The notes beneath the pieces are model-generated. The model ran no database searches and was not told the DNA's origin. It saw only the letters and a list, made by a program, of their open reading frames with translations. From Cymbomonas tetramitiformis (lineage: Eukaryota; Chlorophyta; Pyramimonadophyceae; Pyramimonadales; Pyramimonadaceae): a stretch of 24,073 nucleotides of DNA. This document shows positions 16,382-24,073 of this stretch, piece after piece (position 1 is the stretch's first letter; each line of letters begins with the position of its first letter). A program made the position numbers and the translations under genes. The stretch spans positions 1 to 24,073 of the forward strand of contig LGRX02024690.1 of the NCBI GenBank assembly GCA_001247695.2, read 5' to 3'.

Positions 16382-19300
16382 TTAGATAGTCGCCCCTGAC
16401 GGATTGAACTGCTTCTTCGATTTGTTCCCTGGCGCATCATCGGACTTCGTCGCGCGTTTTCGCTGGAGCAATCTCTCTATTTCATCGTTTTCGTCTTTCG
16501 CCGCTTTCTCCGTGAGGATCCGCATGAAGTGGCCAGGGTAAGTTACCCATCTCTGGTCATCTGCCGGAAGGCTGGGGTCGTATAACGGAACCTTCAGCAT
16601 ATGCAGGATCCGGATGGGTTCGTTGCTCGTCAGTGGTTCTTCAGGGGGCGGGCAGAAGTACTGCATACTGAAGGGCGCATATTGGCCGTATATCGCGTTG
16701 TCACGGTCGGGCATGACCAGATTGGCGGGATTGACGCCTGTTGGCCACTGCCGGCGCCACACTTCCTCTTGAGTGGGGAATATCCGGTACACCTGCAGAA
16801 CCCGTTTGGCCATGCTCGCCAGGACCAGGAACGAATGCTCGTCACTGTGCGCCTTCCCTGTATTCCGATCACTGATGAATTCGGGATCGTTCAGCCACTC
16901 CGGGCGGCGGCCAGATCCATCGCTCCAGGTGGGGTTTGTGTTAATATACCCAACTAAAGCCTGCCGCAGCTTGGCTGTCCAGAACTTCACGCCGTTCCGT
17001 TGCACTTGGTGACAGGGTCGTCCATCCGCACATGTGATGTACGGAGCAACCACGGAAAGCCAGCAATCGCCGTCAAACGGGACATCCCTGAACGTTAGCC
17101 CAGCGGATGCCAGGTATTCCTCGAGGGTTTTGTCGGTTGCAAAGCCCTGCTGTTGCGCTGGTTGTACATGGGTCAGCTGCATTCTGGCTTCCAGAACACC
17201 CGGCTCAGCGATCACGTGCGGGCCGTCGGTCTGAAGACGCTTGACCTCCGTGTCCAAAATCAGTCGACCTTCCTCGCCTGGTGCATCACACGCAAAATCT
17301 AGCAACAATCGCATGTCCGCAGTCCGTACATGGTGCACCCGTCCATCATTGCCATACACCAAGGTGCCCTCCGTCAGGCCTGGGGGGCGGGGCGGAGCTG
17401 CCCCGACGACGCGTGCTTCCGGAGCCGGTGTGGCCGCGGGAGCAGCCATAGGTGCAGCAGCACTGGTCGCCGGTTGGCCCTCCAATCCGCATTTCATGGC
17501 TGCCAGCGTCTTCCTAGGGCGGCATTTATTCTTGCCGGAAGTTGCCACGTGCGATGGCACGGTGGGAGGTGCTGTAGTGGCAGGCATAGGTGCACTCCTC
17601 GCCGTAGTGTTACGCTCAGCCAGCCCAAGGCAAGGTGGGACTGCCTGCAATGAGGCCACGTTCCGATGCCAGCCAGGGACATCCGATGGGGACAGGTGGC
17701 AACTGCACCGACACGCGAACGTGGGCCGTGAAGCATTCCAGTTGTGGGTGATGACGGAAGCCACAAGCTTCGCCAATTCCATGCTGGGAAAGCTAAGCTT
17801 GTGTAAGAGTTCACTGGTTAGGTAACCGTTGGCGTCGAACATAGGCTGCCTGATGGGTCTCGTCAGCCGTCTTCGCTCCGCCGCCTTCCGCTTTTTATTT
17901 GCCTGCCGCCGGGCCTTGGCAGTTGGAGACCGCGTGCCTGGAAATGGCTTCTTGGGCTGCTTCTTAGGCTGCTCACCACCGCCAACAGCTGGAGCACCGA
18001 CCGGTGTGTGGCCAAGCAGCACCGCATGCTCGTCAGCGCAAGCAGCAGCCGGAGCTGCTGCTCCTTCATCCGTCGCCACCATGCTGGGTTTGGCTGCAGC
18101 TCGATGTACAGACACGCAAAGCGCCTTGATCACTGACTGTGCCGTGGGGCAAGACACTTGCATCTTCCGGAAGAGCGGGTGTTCATGGAACCCCTGCACC
18201 GTTGACACTTGCACAACAACCTGCCCCTCCGCATACTGCAGGGGGGGTCCCGCACATTGCTCCGGGCTTGGTGCCTCTGCCGGAGGCAGGTTCCATTTCA
18301 CATCCCGGAGGGAGGCGCGCTCTTCCGGTGAGAGGTCGGCACTCGGACCGAAGGCGAGCAGAATCTGGCGCGCACCAATGGCCACGTCTGCAAAGTTGAC
18401 AACCGCGCGCGCACGTGCCTCCGCCGGTTCCAGCGCCTGAAAGTCCTGCAACGTGGCGTCATATTCCAGGTGCCTCTCGTGGACCATTAGCGGTGGCCTT
18501 AATCCCCTCGCATTCCGCAAGTCAAAGCACTCGCCGCACATCACGTGCCCCACTTGCGTCAGATCTGTACCCTCGTGAAGGGGGTGTATGCAAGCCTTAC
18601 AGGCGTGCACCCTTGGGAGGAGATCGTACCCGCCCTTGAACTGGATGGCATCACCGCATGCTATGCACACCATTCGTATAGGCATGCCGTACATCTCCGT
18701 GAACCCGTGTGAGGCGATGTGCACAGCGTTGTCCAGGTCGATGACACCCTTCTCCAGGTACGAGAACGCATGGTACACGCAAAGGGACAGGGACCTCTGC
18801 CTGAATAATCCTCTCAGCCTGGGCACGGCCTGACCAGGGCACTTTCCCTGGTGTGCGGTGAGCGTGGCCGGCCACACGGTCATCCAACCGGGCCCTCCCC
18901 CCACGCGCGCCTGCTGGAAAGGGGAGGCGGTGGGGAAGCCCTGGAAAGCCGCGGGCAGCTGCATGACACCATCCTTGTTCTCCGGCCAGTACTTCGTCTC
19001 AACCGTTTCAGGCAAGACCTCAGTGTAACCCTGCTCATCCAGGCACATCAGGGCGGAGTAGGTACGGATTCCAGCCTCACCATACACCCGTGGCAGCCCA
19101 AGCAGTTCCTCCATGGAATGCGCATGAACGTCCGTGGGCTTGACCTGACTGGGGCTGTCAATGCAACGACCGAGTACAGCAGGCGCCGGCAGGAATACTT
19201 TTGTGTCCGGCGTCCTCTCCCCCAAATGGCGATAGATACAGTCTCCCCGCCGCTCCATCTCATCTCGCATGTACCACCACACTATACGAAACACTCGCTG

Positions 19301-20161
19301 CGGTTGGCCGCCATGCGCGTCACCATCCTCCCATAGGCAATAGACCTGCGCCCGGCCGTGCGGGGATATCAACGGTGGGGTTTTATACTTGGCCACCGCA
19401 CTCGAAAACAGTCCACCCACCACGAAGAACGGTAGTAGACTTTCCGAACTCGGATTGAGCGTCAGCTTATATTCCTGACGAACAAGTTCCTGTGTGCTAA
19501 CGGCCAAATCCCTCCAGGCACGAAGCCGAACACAGAAATCCTGGAGGTCCTCCACCCCCATCCTAATGAACTCCGGGGTCAGGGGGGGCTCGCCGAAAGC
19601 TTCGCGTGCAAGCTTCCAACTTCTGGTGTTGACCGTAATGTTACCGTGCAGCTTTTTCCGGAGCTCGGTAATACTAAAGCCCGTTTCATTTAATTGCCGG
19701 TTACTCCCCCTAGGGAGGGGCTCGCCAGGAGGTAATGCGCTCTGCGCCTTCCGAAGCGTCTCTTCCTCGCTGCTGTATTCCTCAAGTAACTGCAACAAAT
19801 TACACAGCTCCTCGCTGATCCAATCTATCCATTTCACGATGAGCTCTATGTCTACCAACTGGGCCGTGTAGACGGCGAGCGCCGCTCCTCCTCGGAACTC
19901 CCTGATGGCATTTAACTGCTCGTCATCTGCCGAACATCCCGCACTGATGTGGTAATCCAACAGGACTTCTACGTTCGCCGGATACTTTTGGGTGTGCACG
20001 GAACGGGCGTCCGCTCCCGGGAACAATCTTAGCCATGGCCTGTCCCCGTACTCCTGCCCCCCCTGGCCCACACAACCCCCCTGTACTGTAAGGTCGCGTA
20101 TTAGAGGAGCTGTCCTCACACCGCACCGAACATGGGCACAGGTTGCAATACTCTTATTCAT
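16382..20161 (-). CDS. Large OTU-like cysteine protease with zinc-binding module
   Basis: A single uninterrupted frame of about 1,260 codons ends at TAA 16384-16382. The ATG at 20161 lies inside a 22-bp repeat, and the first ~25 residues (CGVRTAPLIRDL) come from a dispersed repeat, so the real start may lie further in. About residues 500-550 hold paired cysteines (CIACGD, CKAC, CGEC), a zinc-ribbon-like pattern. A Pro/Ala/Lys-rich linker follows. The C-terminal part has VPFDGDCWLSVVAPY (Cys near residue 1036) and PGHFMRIL (His near 1214), matching the catalytic Cys and His blocks of OTU proteases, which remove ubiquitin-like modifiers. The spacing of about 180 residues fits the family. The N-terminal ~500 residues are not recognised. 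Intact length and normal codon use suggest an expressed gene. Confidence 0.8.
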   Translation of the reverse strand: MNKSIATCAHVRCGVRTAPLIRDLTVQGGCVGQGGQEYGDRPWLRLFPGADARSVHTQKYPANVEVLLDYHISAGCSADDEQLNAIREFRGGAALAVYTAQLVDIELIVKWIDWISEELCNLLQLLEEYSSEEETLRKAQSALPPGEPLPRGSNRQLNETGFSITELRKKLHGNITVNTRSWKLAREAFGEPPLTPEFIRMGVEDLQDFCVRLRAWRDLAVSTQELVRQEYKLTLNPSSESLLPFFVVGGLFSSAVAKYKTPPLISPHGRAQVYCLWEDGDAHGGQPQRVFRIVWWYMRDEMERRGDCIYRHLGERTPDTKVFLPAPAVLGRCIDSPSQVKPTDVHAHSMEELLGLPRVYGEAGIRTYSALMCLDEQGYTEVLPETVETKYWPENKDGVMQLPAAFQGFPTASPFQQARVGGGPGWMTVWPATLTAHQGKCPGQAVPRLRGLFRQRSLSLCVYHAFSYLEKGVIDLDNAVHIASHGFTEMYGMPIRMVCIACGDAIQFKGGYDLLPRVHACKACIHPLHEGTDLTQVGHVMCGECFDLRNARGLRPPLMVHERHLEYDATLQDFQALEPAEARARAVVNFADVAIGARQILLAFGPSADLSPEERASLRDVKWNLPPAEAPSPEQCAGPPLQYAEGQVVVQVSTVQGFHEHPLFRKMQVSCPTAQSVIKALCVSVHRAAAKPSMVATDEGAAAPAAACADEHAVLLGHTPVGAPAVGGGEQPKKQPKKPFPGTRSPTAKARRQANKKRKAAERRRLTRPIRQPMFDANGYLTSELLHKLSFPSMELAKLVASVITHNWNASRPTFACRCSCHLSPSDVPGWHRNVASLQAVPPCLGLAERNTTARSAPMPATTAPPTVPSHVATSGKNKCRPRKTLAAMKCGLEGQPATSAAAPMAAPAATPAPEARVVGAAPPRPPGLTEGTLVYGNDGRVHHVRTADMRLLLDFACDAPGEEGRLILDTEVKRLQTDGPHVIAEPGVLEARMQLTHVQPAQQQGFATDKTLEEYLASAGLTFRDVPFDGDCWLSVVAPYITCADGRPCHQVQRNGVKFWTAKLRQALVGYINTNPTWSDGSGRRPEWLNDPEFISDRNTGKAHSDEHSFLVLASMAKRVLQVYRIFPTQEEVWRRQWPTGVNPANLVMPDRDNAIYGQYAPFSMQYFCPPPEEPLTSNEPIRILHMLKVPLYDPSLPADDQRWVTYPGHFMRILTEKAAKDENDEIERLLQRKRATKSDDAPGNKSKKQFNPSGATI
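20094..20130 (-). repeat. Copy of the ~132-bp repeat family at the OTU gene 5' end
   Basis: TTAGAGGAGCTGTCCTCACACCGCACC matches the core found at about 20610, 20742, 21195 and 21327. Read on the minus strand it encodes CGVRTAPL and forms the start of the predicted OTU protein. Confidence 0.8.
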
Positions 20162-20213
20162 TATAAACAATACTCTTATTCATTATAAACAATACTCTTA
20201 TTCATTATAAAAA
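20148..20213. repeat. 22-bp tandem repeat over the OTU gene start
   Basis: ATACTCTTATTCATTATAAA recurs at 20148, 20170 and 20192. On the minus strand each unit contains an ATG. Because 22 is not a multiple of three, these upstream ATGs fall in different frames and could lower or shift translation initiation. Confidence 0.85.
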
Positions 20214-20291
20214 CATATTATTTACATGTACATATTCATCTTTTATTCACATTGGTCTTGATCAATTACGGTTGGCAAGGTACGATTTTGC

Positions 20292-20838
20292 CTACTTCTT
20301 CAGCTTTGCTCTACTACATTCCTGTCGATGGCACGACTTCCAGTGCTTTTTTCGCACAATCATGGGAACAATACACTGCTTGGTGACAGCCACCACACCG
20401 CTTCTCCCCTTGTTTACCACAATTTATACAAAGACACTGGTGTGCTGACACCGAGCACTTCCCAAACCGATCCTTGGTTGCCTTGCGAACAGCGGCTGTT
20501 GTGAAGCACGCGGTCCAGCCGTTGGGGAGCTTCACTGGTGATTCGAAGTCTGTTGTGCCCAATGACAATGTTGACAACCCAATCTCCTGGTAACACCCCG
20601 AACGGTCGCGTTTCAGAGGAGCTGTCCTCACACCGCACCATATATATTCCGTGTGCCCTACCCACATGCGCCCACGGTCCACCGCACCGACCCAAAACAA
20701 ACACATACATCCTACCGGCCACACCCCCTTGTTATGGTCGCGTGTCAGAGGAGTTGTCCTCACACCGCACCATACATATTCAATGTGCCCTACCCATTTA
20801 CGCCCACGGTCTGCCGCACCAACCCGAAACAACCTCAA
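20292..20838 (-). pseudogene. Short MYND zinc-finger protein with repeat-encoded N-terminus, frameshifted
   Basis: The frame carries two copies of the 132-bp repeat translated as GRMWVGHTEYIWCGVRTAPL, then a unique stretch and a MYND finger: CINCG, CGGC, YCSHDC. At the A6 run (20347-20352) the open frame runs on to TAG at 20314. The other frame continues the finger properly (HWKSCHRQEC) and ends at 20292. One A fewer would therefore restore all zinc ligands. An acceptor-like ACCAG near 20590 suggests the repeat part could instead be intron or 5' UTR. MYND fingers mediate protein-protein contacts; the partner is unknown. Confidence 0.6.
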
Positions 20839-21390
20839 AAATTCCAGCTACCACGCCCCGTTTCAACCGAGCCACGGGTCCGGGGGCGCGCCTCGAGCCT
20901 TGAATAACAAGGACACGCGCACGCCTCTCCTAACCCACCGGCTGTGATCCTCAACTACCCCGACCGAAAATGCATTCATGACGAGTAGCCACGGGTACAG
21001 GGGGCGCGCAGCGAGCCTTGAATCAGGCCACGCGCACGCCGCTCCCGACCCACCGGCTCATCGTCGGGGAAAAGAAAAACAACCATTCGTCTTGTAACCT
21101 TACCGGCCGGTCGAAGAATTCCCCCACGGTCCACCGCACCAACCCGAAACAGCCACGTACATCCTACCGGCCACACAATCTTATTATGGTCGCGTGCTAG
21201 AGGAGCTGTCCTCACACCGCACCATATATATTCCGTGTGCCCTACCCACATTCGCCCACGGTCCGCCGCACCGGCCCGAAGCAACCACATACATCCTACC
21301 GGCCACACAATCTTATTATGGTCGCGTGTCAGAGGAGCTGTCCTCACACCGCACCATACATAATTATTCGGTGTGCCCTGTACGCGCATA
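20600..21390 (-). repeat. ~132-bp repeat family, four copies, plus secondary repeat
   Basis: Cores (GAGCTGTCCTCACACCGCAC or near) lie at about 20617, 20748, 21201 and 21333. They are followed by CGTGTGCCCTACCCACAT and CATCCTACCGGCCACAC. Adjacent copies are 131-132 bp apart. Between the pairs (20876-20950 and 20988-21060) lie two copies of another repeat (GCCACGGGT...CCGACCCACCGGCT), which has a third partial copy at 16283-16320. The region 20839-21440 has no other supported gene; the open frame at 20976-21389 is repeat translation. Confidence 0.85.
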
Positions 21391-21442
21391 GCACCACCTG
21401 AGAGATGACATACATACGCTCATTCAACCAGACGTTCTAAAT

Positions 21443-21448
21443 TTTATT
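21443..21448 (-). terminator. Poly(A) signal AATAAA of the MYND gene
   Basis: AATAAA on the minus strand lies about 155 nt past the stop of the MYND gene at 21602 and just beyond the shared 3' hairpin element, the same arrangement as at 15922-15985. Confidence 0.6.
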
Positions 21449-21460
21449 TCAAAAGTTGCT

Positions 21461-21565
21461 TACATCTAGGGGGCTGCGCCACGCCCTTCCCTAGCGCACT
21501 CGCTACTATTCATGCAGACTGCTTATTTCGGGCATTGGTACACTGCTTAGATGAGTTCACCGCAG
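21461..21565 (-). promoter_or_regulatory. Shared 3'-end hairpin element, copy 3, with extended homology
   Basis: It matches 15945-15985 nearly exactly and continues into sequence related to the 116-bp repeat (ATGCAGACTGCTTATTT, CACTGCTTAGATGAGTT). It lies between the MYND gene stop and its AATAAA. Confidence 0.7.
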
Positions 21566-21601
21566 ACCACCACTATCTCAGCCACTATCGGGGTTCACAG
21601 T

Positions 21602-22914
21602 TCACTTTGTCCCACTGCTGACATGAGGTCGCGAAGCTCGGGTTTCTGATGCAGAAAACGGCCCAATATACCCCCGCGTGATCATACGGGCAGCGCAGCG
21701 TACGCTCCAAGTCTTGAACACATAACCGCCATATTCCCATAGCCCCGCCATATTCCTCCATTCCGACACCGCGATGGCCTTGCATTGGTGTCGGTGTGTC
21801 CGCTGCCAGTCTCCGCGCTGACACTCAGGTGAGCAGTACACACGCGAAAGGCACCCTCCGCATTGACGGACGCCTTTCCCAATCAGGACACGGCGACATA
21901 CGGAACAAGGCTCTTGTCTCTTCGGCAGGGATCTCGGGGGAATCGGTTGACAGTATTCCGCAAAGTGAGCATGAATGTAGATTGTTCTCCAACACTCGTG
22001 GCCGCGTGAGTACTGGTTTTGAAACACGCTTTGCCCGCGGTTTTGAAAAGATGAAGCGTAGATACCTTCCGCTGCACGTATGCATACCACACGATTGGCA
22101 TAGTCAGGTCTGCCGTATTTGGGATTTTTTTGAGTGGTACGCATCTGCCGAAATATGCACTCCGGCGCGAACTGTGATACATTGTATCCAGTGCATTTCA
22201 TGAGAGGTTCGATGGGATTCTCACGACACCATGCCTCCACCATGATATCTCCGCGCGCAGGATACCCAGGCGCAGAATACTTGTCTTGCACAGACACAAA
22301 CTCCATCAACGTCGGATGTCCAGTCGCAGAATACTTGTCTTGCACATACCCAAACTCCATCAACGTCTCGCCCGGCCGGTCATTGGTCACCCAGCTTTCC
22401 CTCCACCATCCGCGACGCAACTGACCTTCCACAACAACATTGCCTGATTGGAGCGACTCCACGCGCCATTGGACGACACGGTGGAACATGGTTCGCACGG
22501 CGGTAACCACCAGCGCCAGGAAAAGGGCACGCGAAGAAAACGGTCGTGGATCATAGCGCAGTTCCGGGGACTTTAGCGAACCGAACATCGCACATGCATC
22601 GCTTTCGGGCTCCCATTGCCTTTGTGCAGTTTCCGGCACATCCAGGAGAAACATCTCTGCATTTCCTTGGGGACGTGCACCCTCCCACAGCGAGCCCCAG
22701 GATGCATCCGGGCCGTACAGGCAATGCCCGTGAAACGTGAAGTCGAAGGAGTACGATTCAGCTCCCTCCACGTCTTGACGCATGCGGCGGACATAGCAGA
22801 ACGCCCGACATCGGTGCCGCAAAAATTCAGTCATGTCCACCCAAGAGTCGAGCGTGTCGAACGCATTCGCACACGCGGATCGCAGCGGTTCGTGCGGCCG
22901 ACCGGTTAACGTGC
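21602..22914 (-). CDS. MYND zinc-finger protein, unknown N-terminal domain
   Basis: The frame is open from about 22923, and the stop is TGA at 21604-21602. The first in-frame ATG is at 22834, but protein-like sequence (AFDTLDSWVDMTEFLRHRC) extends upstream of it. An acceptor GTTGCAG at 22915-22921 therefore suggests an exon start at 22914 and an upstream exon. The N-terminal ~310 residues are not recognised. They include an 18-residue tandem duplication (LMEFGYVQDKYSATG, then LMEFVSVQDKYSAPG; DNA period 54 bp at 22271 and 22325). A complete MYND finger follows: CSVCRR, QCGGC, VYCSPEC, W-x2-THRHQC. It is intact, unlike its shorter neighbour at 20292-20838. Confidence 0.78.
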
Positions 22915-22953
22915 CTGCAACCTAAAACACCGCACGATCGGATTTCAATACAC

Positions 22954-22959
22954 TTTATT
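22954..22959 (-). terminator. Possible poly(A) signal AATAAA upstream of the MYND gene
   Basis: AATAAA on the minus strand could end a separate gene that includes the 23052-23248 coding stretch. In that case the stretch is not a 5' exon of the MYND gene. Confidence 0.35.
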
Positions 22960-23051
22960 GCCAAAGGTATTACTCATCTGGAAGTTTTAGGTGCCTCCAT
23001 AATCTACCTTTAATAAATGGAGCATTAAACGGACAAGTGGTGCGCGCTCAC

Positions 23052-23248
23052 GTGGGGTCCACAAGTGTACCGGCGGGCACGGGCGGAATCCACTCAACGA
23101 CAATGCCGAACCCTTGCAAATCGACAAGACTATACAGGCAGGACGGACTACCCCTTCGCCTCTTCGAGTCATATTTCCTGGCATCGCGCCAGTCATTCTG
23201 GGGCTCTCGCGTGAACCCTGGGGCATCCAGAAGCGGGCTTGGTGACAT
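23052..23248 (-). CDS. Possible coding exon, unrecognised
   Basis: The open minus-strand stretch with NDWRDARKYDSKRRRGSP and LVDLQGFGIVVEWIPPVP looks protein-like. It ends at a GTGAGC donor (23051-23046) whose phase (2) does not match the acceptor at 22915. It may be an upstream exon of the MYND gene using another donor, or part of a separate gene ending near 22954. Confidence 0.4.
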
Positions 23249-23288
23249 TCCTATGTCATCGGGTGTATAATTCTACCGATTTATACCG

Positions 23289-23346
23289 ACTTAAGCAAAC
23301 TTAAGCAAACTTAAGAAAACTTAAGAAAACTTAAGCAAACTTAAGC
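23289..23346. repeat. CTTAAGCAAA/CTTAAGAAAA array (right copy)
   Basis: Six consecutive ~10-bp units resemble those at 401-487. They stand directly before the ATGGACCC minisatellite, so the two repeats are neighbours at both edges of the window. Confidence 0.85.
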
Positions 23347-23361
23347 AAAAACCTTGTTCTA

Positions 23362-23662
23362 GTGGACCCGCTTAATACCCACATGGACCCGCTAAATAAT
23401 CAAATGGACCCACAAGACAATCATATGGACCCGCTTGATAATCACATGGACCAACGGAGTACTCACTTGGACCCGCTTAATAATCACACGCACCCGCTAA
23501 ATAATCACACGGACCTGCTTAATGCCCACATGGACCCGCTGAAGAATCACGCGGACCCGCTTAATGCCCACATGGACCCGCTAAATAATCACATGGACCC
23601 GCAAGACAATCATATGGACCCGCTTAATAATCACATGGACCTGCTGAGTAATCATATGGACC
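23362..23662. repeat. 24-bp ATGGACCCGCTTAATAATCAC minisatellite
   Basis: About twelve units of 24 bp occur with scattered substitutions. Because 24 is a multiple of three, one frame stays open (MDPLNNHMDPLNNH), but this is a by-product of the repeat. A diverged short array of the same unit is at 738-862. Confidence 0.9.
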
Positions 23663-24073
23663 CATCGAGCGAGCGCCCAAACGGGCGGGGTCCATGCTGG
23701 GTCCATGTGATGCATTCTCTACGGGTCCATGCGAGGTCCATGCGTCGCATGGACCCGTAGGAATGTCTGACCATCGGACCCATGTGGTCCTTACCGGTCC
23801 ATGTGGGGTCCATGTGATGATAACCGAGAGGTCCCCGTGAAGTCCATGCGATTATACCTATTGGTCCATGCGGGGTCCATGTGGCGTCCATGCGTCGCAT
23901 GGACCCGTAGGAATGTCTGACCATCGGACCCATGTGGTCCTCACCGGTCCATGTGGGGTCCACATGCTACGTACACAGTGAGGGGTATCACATGGACCCC
24001 ACATGGACCCGTAGGGAGGGTCCATGTGAGGTCCATGCGACTGAAAACCGCATGGACCCCACATGGACCTTCA
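23663..24073. repeat. Palindrome-rich GGTCCATG/CATGGACC region
   Basis: GGTCCATG and CATGGACC occur many times in both orientations. GTCCATGCGTCGCATGGAC (an 18-nt palindrome around one base) appears at about 23737 and 23887. These belong to a ~150-bp unit (TGCGTCGCATGGACCCGTAG at 23741 and 23891) that is nearly identical in both copies. There is no credible gene. It runs off the window. Confidence 0.85.

Noticed and set aside
23362..23662. CRISPR-like array
   Set aside because: Units are contiguous diverged 24-bp tandem repeats without unique spacers, in a eukaryotic context.
23362..23760. Protein made of MDPLNNH repeats
   Set aside because: The frame stays open only because the satellite unit is 24 bp; there is no other coding sign.
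1..24073. Retrotransposon or viral genes
   Set aside because: No reverse transcriptase, integrase, capsid or long terminal repeats were seen on either strand.
1..24073. Telomere at a window end
   Set aside because: No TTAGGG- or TTTAGGG-type array is present; the edge repeats are CTTAAG and ATGGACCC families.

Overview
The window is eukaryotic nuclear DNA. Genes are split by short GT-AG introns (about 90-180 nt) whose phases can be matched exon by exon. The protein families are eukaryotic (Tnp2-type transposase, MYND zinc fingers, OTU-like protease), and the DNA is full of minisatellites. I cannot place the lineage; an alga, another protist or a fungus would all fit. No telomeric array, rRNA or CRISPR array is visible.

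The main content is an 11.7-kb CACTA/EnSpm-like DNA transposon at 3196-14942. It has terminal inverted repeats of about 55 bp beginning CCCTACGG, is flanked by a 3-bp target duplication (TTC), and sits in a coding exon of a minus-strand host gene. An internal 186-bp exon+intron duplication of that gene (2885-3195) carries an uninterrupted copy of the same exon, so the empty site can be aligned without gaps and the element ends are fixed to the base.

The element carries two divergent genes. On the plus strand, 7098-14362 is a Tnp2-family transposase of about 13 exons. It has candidate DDE residues, a 436-bp exon+intron tandem duplication, a frame-breaking minisatellite and in-frame stops in the last exon. 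On the minus strand, 5716-4006 is an unrecognised four-exon gene. A degenerate tRNA(Glu)-like sequence lies between them. A short motif (TTAG-N-ATGCC-N-TTAG type and its complement CTAAC..CAT.CTAAC) fills the two subterminal zones, most of the central spacer and nearly every intron of both element genes, but I saw almost none of it outside the element.

On either side lies a set of minus-strand genes. From right to left these are a MYND protein (22914-21602), a short repeat-fused MYND protein (20838-20292), a large OTU-like protein with a zinc-ribbon-like module (20161-16382), and the host gene cut by the transposon (about 15781-14943 joined to 3195-1868). Three of them share a hairpin-forming sequence just downstream of their stop codons, and a ~132-bp repeat recurs in and around the 5' ends of two. 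Several reading frames break at mononucleotide runs, which points either to assembly indels or to decay at hypermutable tracts.

The outer edges are repeat-rich: CTTAAG arrays, a ~100-bp-arm foldback structure (325-980), and a 24-bp ATGGACCCG minisatellite present at both ends that becomes strongly palindromic at the right edge.
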